In this document: positions 40,350 through 48,725 of the stretch, one piece after another | How positions within the stretch are numbered: the stretch's first letter is position 1 | How the letters are laid out: every line of letters starts with the position of its first letter | Assembly (NCBI GenBank): GCA_038531945.1 | Contig: JBCBBH010000005.1 | Location: forward strand, 124,001-188,000 | Length of the DNA stretch: 64,000 bases | DNA from: CALBPI01 sp038531945 | Lineage (GTDB): Bacteria > Pseudomonadota > Gammaproteobacteria > Steroidobacterales > Woeseiaceae | Direction of reading: 5' to 3' | The notes under the pieces: model-generated | What the model saw: the letters and a program-made list of their open reading frames with translations, nothing else | The model's database searches: none | Told to the model about the DNA's origin: nothing | Translations under genes and position numbers: made by a program

Positions 40350-41558
40350 CTACCGCGTCGGCGACTGAACGACGTCATGTCCGTAAATCTTGTCGAATTG
40401 CCGGTGAATCAAAGTGGGCGCCAGTTTCGCGATAACTCCCGGAACCCGCCAATACCAGAATTGTGACCACGACGTTCTCGCATGAAACCGGGGACCGTTG
40501 GCGGACGCACGCTTTTGAATGTCGCGTGTGCGCGGCATGCGTTGTTGTTGATAGGCGTTCAATGCAGGGTCCAGCGACCGATGGTTCGATAGTGACGTCG
40601 CCAGTACCCACGCATCCTCAATCGCCATCGCGGCGCCTTGCGCGACGAACGGCAGCATCGCATGACAGGCGTCGCCCAACAAAACGAGGTTCTTGTGGCT
40701 CCAGCGCTGCAATGGCTTGCGTTCATACAGGGCCCAGCGGAAATGCTCCTCGCTTGCTTCGAGGATACGCGTCAGCGACGGATGCCATCCGTCGAAGTCG
40801 GCAAGCGCTTGTTCGCGGGTGCCTCGTGCGGTCCAGCTTTCATCCGTCCAGGAATCGGCTTCGACGACGCCGACGAAGTTGGCGATTCGACCGCCACGAA
40901 GTCGGTAGGTCACCGCGTGACGGCCGGATCCGACCCACGCTCGAGCATTCGGTGGCGGCGCATCGTCTCCGAGGCTGGCTGTCGGTACGGTGCAACGCCA
41001 AGCGACATGACCCGTGAATCGGGGTTGCGAATCACCGAAGCATAGATCGCGTATTCGTGACCGAACTCCATCCGCAGCGACGATGAGGTCGGGCTGGAAG
41101 CTGCGATCACCGACATGCAGAGTCACACTGTCTGTCGTGGTCGACACGCGGTCCACCTCACAGCCGAACTGGATGCAATCCGGAGCATCTGCCTGCAGCG
41201 CAGACGCCAGAGTTGAGATCAGATCCGCGCGGTGGCAGTGCAGATAGGGCGCCCCCCAACGAACCGCAGCCGCCGATCCTGCGGGCACTGAGAAAATCGA
41301 CTGCGCGCTGAGCCCGTCGACCATTTCGATGCGTTGCGGTGTGACCGCGACATCGAGCACCTGTTCGAGCAAACCCAATGCGCGCAACACGCGACTGGCG
41401 TTGGGCGAAAGCTGGATGCCAGCGCCGATGTCCTGAAGCGAGGTGGCGCGTTCCAAAATCTGCACCTGCCAGCCCTGCTGGCGCAGTGCGAGCGCGGCAG
41501 TAAGGCCGCCGATTCCGGCCCCAACTACGACGACGCGCTTGTGATCCGAGTTCCTCAT
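40350..41558 (-). CDS. FAD-dependent monooxygenase, salicylate-hydroxylase-like
   Basis: A 402-aa class A flavoprotein monooxygenase. It has the dinucleotide motif VVVGAGIGGLTAALALRQQG (8-27), the DG motif LIVAADGVRSRIR (about 157-169) and the GD motif LVLLGDACHAMLPFVAQGAAMAIEDAW (about 285-311 region). It resembles salicylate, 6-hydroxynicotinate or 3-hydroxybenzoate hydroxylases that use NAD(P)H and O2. No membrane segment. It is followed nine bases after its stop by the ICMT-like frame and is divergent from the oxidoreductase gene at 41630. Aromatic ring hydroxylation is the best family-level prediction. Confidence 0.9.
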   Translation of the reverse strand: MRNSDHKRVVVVGAGIGGLTAALALRQQGWQVQILERATSLQDIGAGIQLSPNASRVLRALGLLEQVLDVAVTPQRIEMVDGLSAQSIFSVPAGSAAAVRWGAPYLHCHRADLISTLASALQADAPDCIQFGCEVDRVSTTTDSVTLHVGDRSFQPDLIVAADGVRSRIRDLCFGDSQPRFTGHVAWRCTVPTASLGDDAPPPNARAWVGSGRHAVTYRLRGGRIANFVGVVEADSWTDESWTARGTREQALADFDGWHPSLTRILEASEEHFRWALYERKPLQRWSHKNLVLLGDACHAMLPFVAQGAAMAIEDAWVLATSLSNHRSLDPALNAYQQQRMPRTRDIQKRASANGPRFHARTSWSQFWYWRVPGVIAKLAPTLIHRQFDKIYGHDVVQSPTR

Positions 41559-41629
41559 ACGCCAATGCTACGTGAGTCCGTGATGGTTGCGGTATGCTCC
41601 CCGCGAGATTGGATGAACGGAGCAATTCC

Positions 41630-42628
41630 ATGCGCAAGCTGACGGTAACGGGTCAGTCGGGTCTCGGCGATTTGCAGATGTCGACTGTCGACGTGGGTGC
41701 GCCCGAGCCCGGCCAGGTACAGGTGCGCTGGAAGGCCACCTCGCTGAATTTCCACGATTACCTCGTCGCCATAGGGCAAATCCCGGTTGCCGGTGATCGT
41801 GTGCCGATGTCAGACGGTGCGGGAGAGGTAGTTGCGGTGGGCGAAGGTGTGACGCGCTGGTCGGTGGGAGACCGCGTGATGTCGACGTTCTTTCCTCTCT
41901 GGCAAACGGGTGATCCGGCACTGGAGAACATGTGGCAAGTGGCTGGCGAGACGGTCGACGGATTCGCGATTGACGCCAGCAATGTCGGCGCGGATACGCT
42001 CACAAGGGTTCCTGCGGGCTATAGCGATGCCGAGGCCGCAACACTGCCCTGCGCCGCGGTGACGGCATGGCGGGCTTTGGTCGAGGAGTGTCAGGTGCGG
42101 CCCGGTGACACCGTGTTGATCGAAGGTACGGGCGGAATGTCGTTGTTTGCGTTGCAGATTGCGAAGTCGGCCGGCGCGACGGTTATTGCAACGTCATCTT
42201 CGGACGAGAAACGCGAGCGTCTGACTGCGCTGGGTGCCGATCATACAATCAACTACAAAACCGATGAGAACTGGGGGAAGACCGCGTTCGCGCTCTGCGG
42301 CGGCGTCGACCATGTGCTCGACGTCGGCGGCGGTGCGACGATTCGACAGTCCACCGAAGCGGTGGGCATCGGCGGCAACATCGTGTTGATCGGCATCCTG
42401 GGAGGCCGCAAAGGCGAGGTGGTCTTTCCGAAGTATTTCTTCAAACAGGTCCGTCTCATCGGCATCGCTGTCGGCAGTCATGCACACCAGGAACGCATGG
42501 TTCGTGCAATTGATCAGGCTGGCTTTCGTCCTGAGATCGACCGGAGTTTCGAACTGCCTGCATTAGCCGAGGCGTTCGAGTATCAGGCCTCCGGGCAGCA
42601 ATTCGGCAAAATCGTGGTGGAATATTGA
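41630..42628 (+). CDS. MDR-family NAD(P)H-dependent zinc-free alcohol dehydrogenase / quinone oxidoreductase
   Basis: A 332-aa medium-chain oxidoreductase. MSDGAGEVVAVGEGV is the GroES-like core, GDTVLIEGTGGMSLFALQIAKSAGATVI the Rossmann coenzyme site, and the ending FEYQASGQQFGKIVVEY is typical. The catalytic and structural zinc ligands of classical alcohol dehydrogenases are largely lacking, which favours a quinone-oxidoreductase-like role. The ATG at 41630 matches the family start; a longer reading start at 41594 is in a spacer. Nine bases separate it from the OsmC gene, so they form an operon. Confidence 0.88.
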   Translation: MRKLTVTGQSGLGDLQMSTVDVGAPEPGQVQVRWKATSLNFHDYLVAIGQIPVAGDRVPMSDGAGEVVAVGEGVTRWSVGDRVMSTFFPLWQTGDPALENMWQVAGETVDGFAIDASNVGADTLTRVPAGYSDAEAATLPCAAVTAWRALVEECQVRPGDTVLIEGTGGMSLFALQIAKSAGATVIATSSSDEKRERLTALGADHTINYKTDENWGKTAFALCGGVDHVLDVGGGATIRQSTEAVGIGGNIVLIGILGGRKGEVVFPKYFFKQVRLIGIAVGSHAHQERMVRAIDQAGFRPEIDRSFELPALAEAFEYQASGQQFGKIVVEY

Positions 42629-42637
42629 GGGCTGGCT

Positions 42638-43102
42638 ATGGGCAAGGCACACGAGTACACACTGGCATTGGCCTGGACGGGTAATACCGGCGAGGGCACA
42701 AAAAACTACAAGAGCTATGGTCGTAACTTCTCGGTCAATGCCGATGGAAAACCTGAGTTGCACGGGTCCGCAGACCCAAACTATCTTGGTGACGCATCGC
42801 GCTGGAATCCGGAGGAGTTACTGGTGGCGGCATTGTCCGGCTGCCACAAACTATGGTTTTTGCACCTTTGCGCGATGAAAAAAATCGTCGTGACCGACTA
42901 CATCGACCATCCGCTCGGCACGCTCAACGCGGAGTCGGATGGGAGTGGTGAATTCACCGCGACAGTCTTGCGCCCGACAATTACGTTGGCCGATCCGACC
43001 CAGGCCGAAGCCGCAGACGCGTTGCATCACGCCGCTCACGACAAGTGTTTTATCGCCCGCTCGGTGAACTTCCCGGTTAGCGTGGATGCGACCTATCAAT
43101 AG
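42638..43102 (+). CDS. OsmC-family peroxide-detoxification-type protein
   Basis: A 154-aa protein with the OsmC fold: WNPEELLVAALSGCHKLWFLHLC carries the first redox Cys, and HHAAHDKCFIARSVN the second. Family members reduce organic hydroperoxides with these two cysteines. LHGSADPNYLGDASRWNP is the usual substrate-loop region. It is downstream of the MDR oxidoreductase and ends 15 bases before the convergent DUF2855 gene. Confidence 0.9.
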   Translation: MGKAHEYTLALAWTGNTGEGTKNYKSYGRNFSVNADGKPELHGSADPNYLGDASRWNPEELLVAALSGCHKLWFLHLCAMKKIVVTDYIDHPLGTLNAESDGSGEFTATVLRPTITLADPTQAEAADALHHAAHDKCFIARSVNFPVSVDATYQ

Positions 43103-43117
43103 CCTTGTGCGAGTCGG

Positions 43118-44203
43118 CTAACCGCTCGGGCTGAGAATCAGGCCGACGTCAGGTCGCGCCTCGCCGGAGAGCACTTCGCGATACGCGGCTTGTGTAAGTT
43201 CCATTCCGGTCAGATGCCGATAGCTCAGCCAACTCGCTGTCGCTTTGGTGGCGTCCAGCCAGAATTGGTAGGAGCGTTTCTCGAACTCACCTGGGCCCCA
43301 TTCCTTGTTGCGCTGCTGCATGTGGCCGGGGGCAAAGAACATCGCGCTGCGTTCACGAATGAAGTGTTCACCCATCTGGTTGTCCTGATAGTGCGTCAGC
43401 CCGACATTCGAGGTGTAGCGCATGTTGTCGCCGAGCAGTTCATGCAATCTTGACAGCACCACTCCATTGCCGGACATATCGACAATGACCGTCGGCCTCG
43501 ATGTGTCGATGGACTCGAGATCGTCGTAGCTGAACACCGAATCATAAAAGCCCATGGACTCGACGGTCGCGACATTGCTTGCCGAGGTGAGGCCAACGAC
43601 GGCTCGCTTGCCGGCATCTCCAGCTAGGCCAAAGGCTAGCCCGACGGACGTCTTGGAGGACGCGCTTGGGATAATCACCTGTTCTGCGCCGAAAAAATCG
43701 TTGGCAATCAGAAAGTCGTACAAGCAAAACGACGTCGCATAGAGCGGGAACAGCAGCATTCTCGCGTCGTCTAGTTTGGCGTCATAGTGCGGCTCGTGGG
43801 TGCAACGCGCATACGCGTTGTAGACGGGCGGCAACTCTGCGCGGTGACTCGCAGTGTCAAAAAAGCGTGCGTCTGAGACGCGACCGGGCATCATCCGCAA
43901 ATGCGTACCCATCGGCCAATAACCATAAAGGCGTTCGCCGACGGCGATATCGTCGTGCCGCGACTCGACAACATTGGCAAACCCCCAGACGGGGACCACG
44001 CCATAATCTCTATCTGCTACAGGGAAAAACTTCCAGTAACCGATCTTTTCTCCAACGACCGCATACGTGATGTTGTTGGCCGTCAGCGCAAAGCGGTCGA
44101 CCGCGACCGTAATCTCGCCCTGTTGTGCAGGCGGTAGATCGATATCGGTGAGTCGGGTGTTGGCGATTTGAGTGCGGTGCACCTCAAGTTGGCGAGTCTG
44201 CAT
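43118..44203 (-). CDS. DUF2855 family protein
   Basis: A 361-aa cytoplasmic protein with the DUF2855 features ALTANNITYAVVGEKIGYWKFFP, VPVWGFANVVESRH, GYWPMGTHLRM and a nucleotide-binding-like VIIPSASSKTSVGLAFGL, followed by VDMSGNGVVLSRLHELLG. It looks like a diverged medium-chain dehydrogenase that has lost the usual GxGxxG and zinc sites. The ATG at 44203 fits the family. An upstream start at 44290 would overlap the next gene. It is 65 bases downstream of the enoyl-CoA hydratase gene on the same strand. Function unknown. Confidence 0.87.
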   Translation of the reverse strand: MQTRQLEVHRTQIANTRLTDIDLPPAQQGEITVAVDRFALTANNITYAVVGEKIGYWKFFPVADRDYGVVPVWGFANVVESRHDDIAVGERLYGYWPMGTHLRMMPGRVSDARFFDTASHRAELPPVYNAYARCTHEPHYDAKLDDARMLLFPLYATSFCLYDFLIANDFFGAEQVIIPSASSKTSVGLAFGLAGDAGKRAVVGLTSASNVATVESMGFYDSVFSYDDLESIDTSRPTVIVDMSGNGVVLSRLHELLGDNMRYTSNVGLTHYQDNQMGEHFIRERSAMFFAPGHMQQRNKEWGPGEFEKRSYQFWLDATKATASWLSYRHLTGMELTQAAYREVLSGEARPDVGLILSPSG

Positions 44204-44268
44204 GATGAACTTCTGTTGGCCAGTTGATTTGGGAAGTGTCGTTCGACTTCTGATGCGGGTCAACCGCG

Positions 44269-45072
44269 TCAGCGATCTTGCGGCGACCACGGTGGTGCTT
44301 TCCGCTGCAGAAATCCTTCAATGCCCTGACGTCCTTCGTTGCTCGTCAATGCGTCGGTAAATGCAGTTGCTGCATTCGCGATCTGCTCGTCACTGACACC
44401 GCTGGTCAATGAGCGCATCAATTGCTTGGTTCGGCGATTCGCGCCAGGTGCACAGCGCAGGATTTCGCGACGCACATCGGCGACTTGATGATCAAGATCT
44501 GACTCTTGGTCGACCAGCCAGTCAATCAGGCCGTAGGTTTTAGCTTCGGTGCTGTTGAAACGGCGGCCGGACAGCATCAAGCGCTTGGCAACGGTGTTGC
44601 CGGTGCGTGCCGCAACCCAAGGTGCGATCTGAGCCGGCACAATACCGAGCCTTGTTTCGGTCAGCGCGAATCGTGTGTCAGCGGCGGTGATGACGAAATC
44701 CGCCGCAGCCATCAGACCTAGGCCGCCTGCGATTGCTGCGCCATGCACTGCCGCCACAACGGGTTGCGGCTGTTCCGCGACGATTCGAAGGAGTTCGCCT
44801 GTGCGGATACTGTTGGCGTACACGCGTTCCAACGCTCCGGGAACATCAGCATGGACGGCGGCGAACTCCTTGATATCGCCGCCCGCACAAAAAACCTGAC
44901 CGGCGCCTCTTAGCGTAATGCCTCGAATGCTGAGGTCTACCGCAGCCTCTCTCAACCGTTCTATCAAAGTTTCGATTAGAGCATTCGACAATGCATTGCG
45001 AGCGGCCGGACGATCGAGGGTGAGCGTCAACCAGTTTGCGGTGCACTCTGCTTTAACTAATTGACCTTCCAC
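44269..45072 (-). CDS. Enoyl-CoA hydratase/isomerase family protein
   Basis: A 267-aa crotonase-fold enzyme. LDRPAARNALSNALIETL leads in; CAGGDIKEFA forms the oxyanion hole, and AVHGAAIAGGLGLMAAADFVI and FALTETRLGIVPAQIAPW hold the first catalytic Glu (TETRLG). The second catalytic Glu of classical hydratases is not obvious (the PAQIAPWVAARTG region), so isomerase, hydrolase or hydratase activity cannot be chosen. It lies upstream of and probably co-transcribed with DUF2855. It is separated from the RRM gene by a terminator. Confidence 0.88.
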   Translation of the reverse strand: MEGQLVKAECTANWLTLTLDRPAARNALSNALIETLIERLREAAVDLSIRGITLRGAGQVFCAGGDIKEFAAVHADVPGALERVYANSIRTGELLRIVAEQPQPVVAAVHGAAIAGGLGLMAAADFVITAADTRFALTETRLGIVPAQIAPWVAARTGNTVAKRLMLSGRRFNSTEAKTYGLIDWLVDQESDLDHQVADVRREILRCAPGANRRTKQLMRSLTSGVSDEQIANAATAFTDALTSNEGRQGIEGFLQRKAPPWSPQDR

Positions 45073-45096
45073 TTGGCTAGTGTAAACGACTCAGGC

Positions 45097-45126
45097 AAAA
45101 AAAAGCCCAGCACAAGGCCGGGCTTT
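45097..45126 (-). terminator. Intrinsic terminator of the RRM gene
   Basis: On the minus strand AAAGCCCGGC-CTTGT-GCTGGGCTTT forms a ten-pair stem (one G-T pair) and is followed by a run of eight T residues. It lies 18 bases after the RRM stop codon and ends that transcript before the hydratase gene. Confidence 0.88.
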
Positions 45127-45143
45127 CTCTAAAGTGTCGGTGC

Positions 45144-45446
45144 TTACCAGCGGTTCGAACCACCACCGCCACCATAGCCACCCCGGTCGGGACGTGGCGC
45201 ACGCGGTCGTGCTTCATTAACCGTGATGTTACGACCGTCAAGGCTGGTGCCGTTCAGGCCATCGATCGCGGCTTGAGCTTCGGCGTCCGAACCCATCTCA
45301 ACAAATCCGAAGCCTTTGCTGCGGCCAGTGTCGCGATCATTGATCACGACAGCTGAATCGACTGAACCAAACGGTGCAAAAGCGTCCTGCAGTTGTTGTT
45401 GGTCGATCGAATACGGCAGATTACCGACGTATAGTTTTTTACCCAT
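45144..45446 (-). CDS. RRM-type RNA-binding protein
   Basis: A 100-aa single-RRM protein. RNP2 is KLYVGNLPYS (residues 4-13), RNP1 is SKGFGFVEM (about 43-51), and the tail RPDRGGYGGGGGSNRW is glycine-rich, as in cyanobacterial and proteobacterial cold-inducible Rbp proteins. It binds RNA, probably as a chaperone. AAGGAGG (45454-45460 region) is a near-perfect ribosome-binding site, and an intrinsic terminator follows, so it is monocistronic. Upstream, TATACT on the minus strand (45532-45537) would give a leader of about 80 bases, the kind seen in cold-shock genes. Confidence 0.93.
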   Translation of the reverse strand: MGKKLYVGNLPYSIDQQQLQDAFAPFGSVDSAVVINDRDTGRSKGFGFVEMGSDAEAQAAIDGLNGTSLDGRNITVNEARPRAPRPDRGGYGGGGGSNRW

Positions 45447-45755
45447 AATGAAACCTCCTTAAGGCTCTCCAGTCGCTCAAGAAGATTCAGGCACCATGCC
45501 AGGAACTCGGTCGAAGCGATAACGGTGTAATAGTATACCTGTTCGTCCACGCACATTTTCAACATCCGGACAGCAAATTTCATTGAATTGAAATGTAACC
45601 ACCGGTTTTGTCGCCCATGTGCGACGCCCACGCGCCAGTTTGGTGCGAACCATCGAAAAAACCGTGTGAATCACGTCGCGATTCAGATCGAGAAAACTGG
45701 AAGTCAGTGCTTGTCAGTTCTATAATTTCCGTAGTTTCAGAAATTATTGAAATTA
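45447..45755. other. Divergent intergenic region, 309 bases, between RRM and GbsR-like genes
   Basis: It holds the strong ribosome-binding site and possible -10 (TATACT) of the RRM gene on the minus strand. An AT-rich segment with inverted ATTTCA...TGAAAT arms (45578-45595) follows. A perfect TATAAT (45721-45726) overlaps an inverted repeat next to the GbsR-like start. No further gene is evident. Confidence 0.6.
45721..45747 (+). promoter_or_regulatory. TATAAT -10 element overlapped by inverted repeat ATAATTTC-N10-GAAATTAT
   Basis: The consensus -10 TATAAT (45721-45726) overlaps the left arm ATAATTTC (45722-45729). Its exact inverse GAAATTAT is at 45740-45747, just before the regulator ATG at 45756. 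A repressor bound here would cover the promoter and start region. Self-control of the GbsR-like gene and the coupled cydAB genes is the simplest reading. The -35 region is weak. Confidence 0.55.
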
Positions 45756-46328
45756 ATGAAAACGACAGCATATCAACAGGCGTTCATCCTTCATTTTGGT
45801 GAGATGGGAAGCCGGTGGGGCATCAACCGCACCGTGGGTCAGGTGTACGCTCTGCTTTACGTGAATGAGGCGCCGCTAAACGCGGACGACATCACGGAGG
45901 CGCTGTCGATTTCACGCTCTAACACCAGCATGGCATTGAAAGAACTGCAGGCTTGGCGCTTGGTCCGGTTGCAGCATCTTCCGGATGATCGGCGCGATTA
46001 TTTCAGTGCACCGGAAGACATTTGGGAGATTTTTCGGATTCTGGTGCAGGAGCGACGAAAACGTGAGATTGATCCCACTCTGACACTGTTGCGCAACGTT
46101 TTACTGGAGCCGCCAACCGAGGCGGCCGATAGCTATGCAGAGCAGCGAATGCAATCGATGTTGGAGCTGATTGAGCTGGTGACAGGGTGGCTGGATGACG
46201 TCAGCGAACTTGAGCACGGTACTGCCGTGAAGCTGATGAAACTTGGCGGAGGCGTGCAAAAGTTGTTGACCGCGCCATCGCGGTTGAAGCGCGTCGGAAA
46301 ACCCGGCAAGACTGGAGGAAAGAAATGA
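45756..46328 (+). CDS. GbsR/MarR-like transcriptional regulator coupled to cydAB
   Basis: A 190-aa regulator with a winged helix: NRTVGQVYALLYVNEAPLNAD, then DDITEALSISRSNTSMALKEL (recognition helix) and a wing LVRLQHLPDDRRDYFSA. The C-terminal helices (YAEQRMQSMLELIELVTGWL) serve dimerisation, as in GbsR-type proteins. The ATG at 45756 is chosen over a TTG nine bases upstream. Its stop overlaps the cydA start (ATGA), so it is translationally linked to the oxidase it presumably regulates. Confidence 0.9.
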   Translation: MKTTAYQQAFILHFGEMGSRWGINRTVGQVYALLYVNEAPLNADDITEALSISRSNTSMALKELQAWRLVRLQHLPDDRRDYFSAPEDIWEIFRILVQERRKREIDPTLTLLRNVLLEPPTEAADSYAEQRMQSMLELIELVTGWLDDVSELEHGTAVKLMKLGGGVQKLLTAPSRLKRVGKPGKTGGKK

Positions 46329-47695
46329 CAGCCGATCCACTGTTGTTGTCGAGAATTCAATTCGCGGCCAACATCAGCTTTCACATTCTGTTCCCCATGA
46401 TCACCTTGGGTCTGGGCTGGTTGTTGCTGTTCTTCAAACTACGCTTCAACGCCACAAAAGATGATAAGTGGATGAATGCGTATCGTCTGTGGGTCAAGGT
46501 GTTCGCATTGTCGTTTGCGCTCGGCGTCGTCAGCGGCATTACCATGAGCTTTCAATTCGGCACTAACTGGCCTGGCTACATGGAAGCGGTCGGTAACATC
46601 GCCGGACCGCTGCTCGGCTATGAGGTGTTGACCGCGTTTTTCCTTGAAGCGAGCTTCCTCGGAATCATGCTGTTCGGGTTCAAGCGAGTCTCCAATCGAG
46701 TGCATACGCTGGCGACGGTCCTGGTCGCGGGTGGCACATCGCTGTCCGCTTTCTGGATTCTCGCGCTGGTGTCGTGGATGCATACTCCGGCCGGTTTCGA
46801 GATGCGGGACGGGGTGGCTTATGCGACCGATTGGGTTGCGATTATCTTCAACCCATCGTTTCCAATTCGGTTGCTCCATACCTCGCTCGCATCGTTCCTG
46901 ACGGTCGCATTTCTCATTGCGGGTGTGTCGGCGTTCCGTTGGTTACGCAACGATCGCACACCCGCTGTAGTTGCTACGCTACGCACGGGTCTTGTGCTAG
47001 CAGCCGTGTTGACACCCCTGCAAATCCTTGCGGGCGATCTTCACGGCCTGAACACCAAAGAACATCAACCGGCCAAGGTCGCTGCGATGGAAGGCCTGTG
47101 GGAGACCACCGAAGGTGCGCCGCTCATCTTGTTCGGGCTTCCGGATGAAGACACGCGCACCAACCGTTGGGCGATTGAGGTGCCTGGGCTTGCGTCATTG
47201 ATTCTGACCCACGATCTGAACGGTGAGGTTCAAGGATTAAATGATTTTCCTGAGCATCCCCCGGTTGCCCCGGTGTTCTGGGCGTTCCGGATCATGGTCG
47301 CCACCGGTATGGCTATGCTGCTGGTGGCCTGGCTCGGTGTGTGGCGGCTACGCAAGGGCGGTATGCCAGGCACTTTGCTGCTGCGAACGATGACCGCAAT
47401 GACGTTTGCTGGTTGGGTCGGTGTACTCAGCGGCTGGTACACGACGGAAATTGGTCGGCAACCGTATCTCGTATCCGGTGTGCTGAAGACTGCCGATGCA
47501 CTGGGCCCGGTCAGCGGCGGCGCTGTGGCACTGACGCTGACGTTGTACCTCGTTTTGTATGCAGTGCTTATAGCAGCGTACGTTTCGGCGGTGTTCTATT
47601 TGGCACTCAAGGCGGGCACGCCTGCGGCCAAGCAGGCGGAACCAACCGCGCACGGACCGAAGGTCATACCCGGCGTCGCGCTCGAACATGGCTGA
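46325..47695 (+). CDS. cydA: Cytochrome bd-type quinol oxidase subunit I (CIO-type)
   Basis: A 456-aa inner-membrane subunit. Heme ligands are recognisable: His in NISFHILFP (b595), His in IRLLHTSLASFL (b558) and Met in FRIMVATGMAM (b558), as well as WYTTEIGRQPYLVSGVLKT. The region between helices 6 and 7 that carries the Q-loop is short (EHQPAKVAAMEGLW onward), placing it with the cyanide-insensitive CioA class rather than the long-loop E. coli form. It oxidises quinol and reduces O2 to water. It overlaps cydB by eight bases. The symbol cioA would be equally suitable. Confidence 0.93.
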   Translation: MTADPLLLSRIQFAANISFHILFPMITLGLGWLLLFFKLRFNATKDDKWMNAYRLWVKVFALSFALGVVSGITMSFQFGTNWPGYMEAVGNIAGPLLGYEVLTAFFLEASFLGIMLFGFKRVSNRVHTLATVLVAGGTSLSAFWILALVSWMHTPAGFEMRDGVAYATDWVAIIFNPSFPIRLLHTSLASFLTVAFLIAGVSAFRWLRNDRTPAVVATLRTGLVLAAVLTPLQILAGDLHGLNTKEHQPAKVAAMEGLWETTEGAPLILFGLPDEDTRTNRWAIEVPGLASLILTHDLNGEVQGLNDFPEHPPVAPVFWAFRIMVATGMAMLLVAWLGVWRLRKGGMPGTLLLRTMTAMTFAGWVGVLSGWYTTEIGRQPYLVSGVLKTADALGPVSGGAVALTLTLYLVLYAVLIAAYVSAVFYLALKAGTPAAKQAEPTAHGPKVIPGVALEHG

Positions 47696-48722
47696 GCTGA
47701 TCCCGGATCTGTCCACACAGGCCGGCTGGTTGCCGCTGGCCTTTATGGTCATGATGGGCGTAGCGATTCTCGCCTATGTGATCCTCGATGGGTTTGATCT
47801 CGGCGTTGGTATTCTGCTGCTACGCGCGGACGCCGTGGAAAAGGACTTGATGATCGCATCGATCGGTCCGTTCTGGGATGCGAACGAGACTTGGCTGGTA
47901 TTAGGCGTGGGGATCTTGCTGGTGGCATTCCCAACGGCTCACGGTGTCATCCTCGGCGAGTTGTATCTACCGATTGCGATGATGCTGATCGGTTTGACGT
48001 TGCGCGGTGTTGCATTTGATTTTCGCGTTAAAGCGAGAGCAAAGTTTAAAGAGACCTGGAACCGAACCTTCTTTGCCGGCTCAACTCTCGCTGCAATCAG
48101 TCAGGGCTACATGCTGGGGCAGGTGGTCACAGGATTCACCGGAGATCTGCCGAGCCTTTTGTTTTCGCTGTTTATCGGCGTCTGTCTTGCATCCGGGTAT
48201 GCCTTGCTGGGCGCGACCTGGCTCATCATCAAGACGTCCGATGCATTGCAGCGCAAAGCGATCAAGTGGGCGAGGTACTCGATGATCCTGATGGTCGTGG
48301 GCATCGCTGCCGTCTCGGTTGTGACGCCGCTCGTTAGCACACGCGTGTTCCACAAGTGGTTTGATATCGGCAATCTTCTGATGGTCTGGCCCGTCCCGGT
48401 GGCGACCGTGGTGGTGATGGCGGTCGCCTGGCGCACGCTGAATCGCCTGCCGGTACGCCTGGCGGATGACAACCACTACGGTGATTGGGTGCCGTTCGCG
48501 TGCACCTGTGGTTTGTTCCTGCTGGCGTTTCACGGGTTGGCCTACAGCCTGTTTCCCTACCTGGTTGTTGACCGAATCACGATTTGGGACGCCGCTGCGG
48601 CCCCTGAGTCATTGTTGATCATCTTCTTCGGAGCCGCGTTCGTGTTGCCTGTGATCATCGGCTATTCATTCTTCGCCTACCGCGTGTTCTGGGGGAAGGC
48701 GACTCCACTCGAATACTACTGA
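47688..48722 (+). CDS. cydB: Cytochrome bd-type quinol oxidase subunit II
   Basis: A 344-aa inner-membrane subunit with the family signature ILAYVILDGFDLGVGILLL (helix 1) and GPFWDANETWLVLGVGILLVAFP, and eight or more helices in all. It pairs with subunit I. It starts within the end of cydA and is followed after three bases by a membrane protein gene. No small CydX-like subunit gene is evident between or after them. Confidence 0.93.
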   Translation: MAELIPDLSTQAGWLPLAFMVMMGVAILAYVILDGFDLGVGILLLRADAVEKDLMIASIGPFWDANETWLVLGVGILLVAFPTAHGVILGELYLPIAMMLIGLTLRGVAFDFRVKARAKFKETWNRTFFAGSTLAAISQGYMLGQVVTGFTGDLPSLLFSLFIGVCLASGYALLGATWLIIKTSDALQRKAIKWARYSMILMVVGIAAVSVVTPLVSTRVFHKWFDIGNLLMVWPVPVATVVVMAVAWRTLNRLPVRLADDNHYGDWVPFACTCGLFLLAFHGLAYSLFPYLVVDRITIWDAAAAPESLLIIFFGAAFVLPVIIGYSFFAYRVFWGKATPLEYY

Positions 48723-48725
48723 CCG

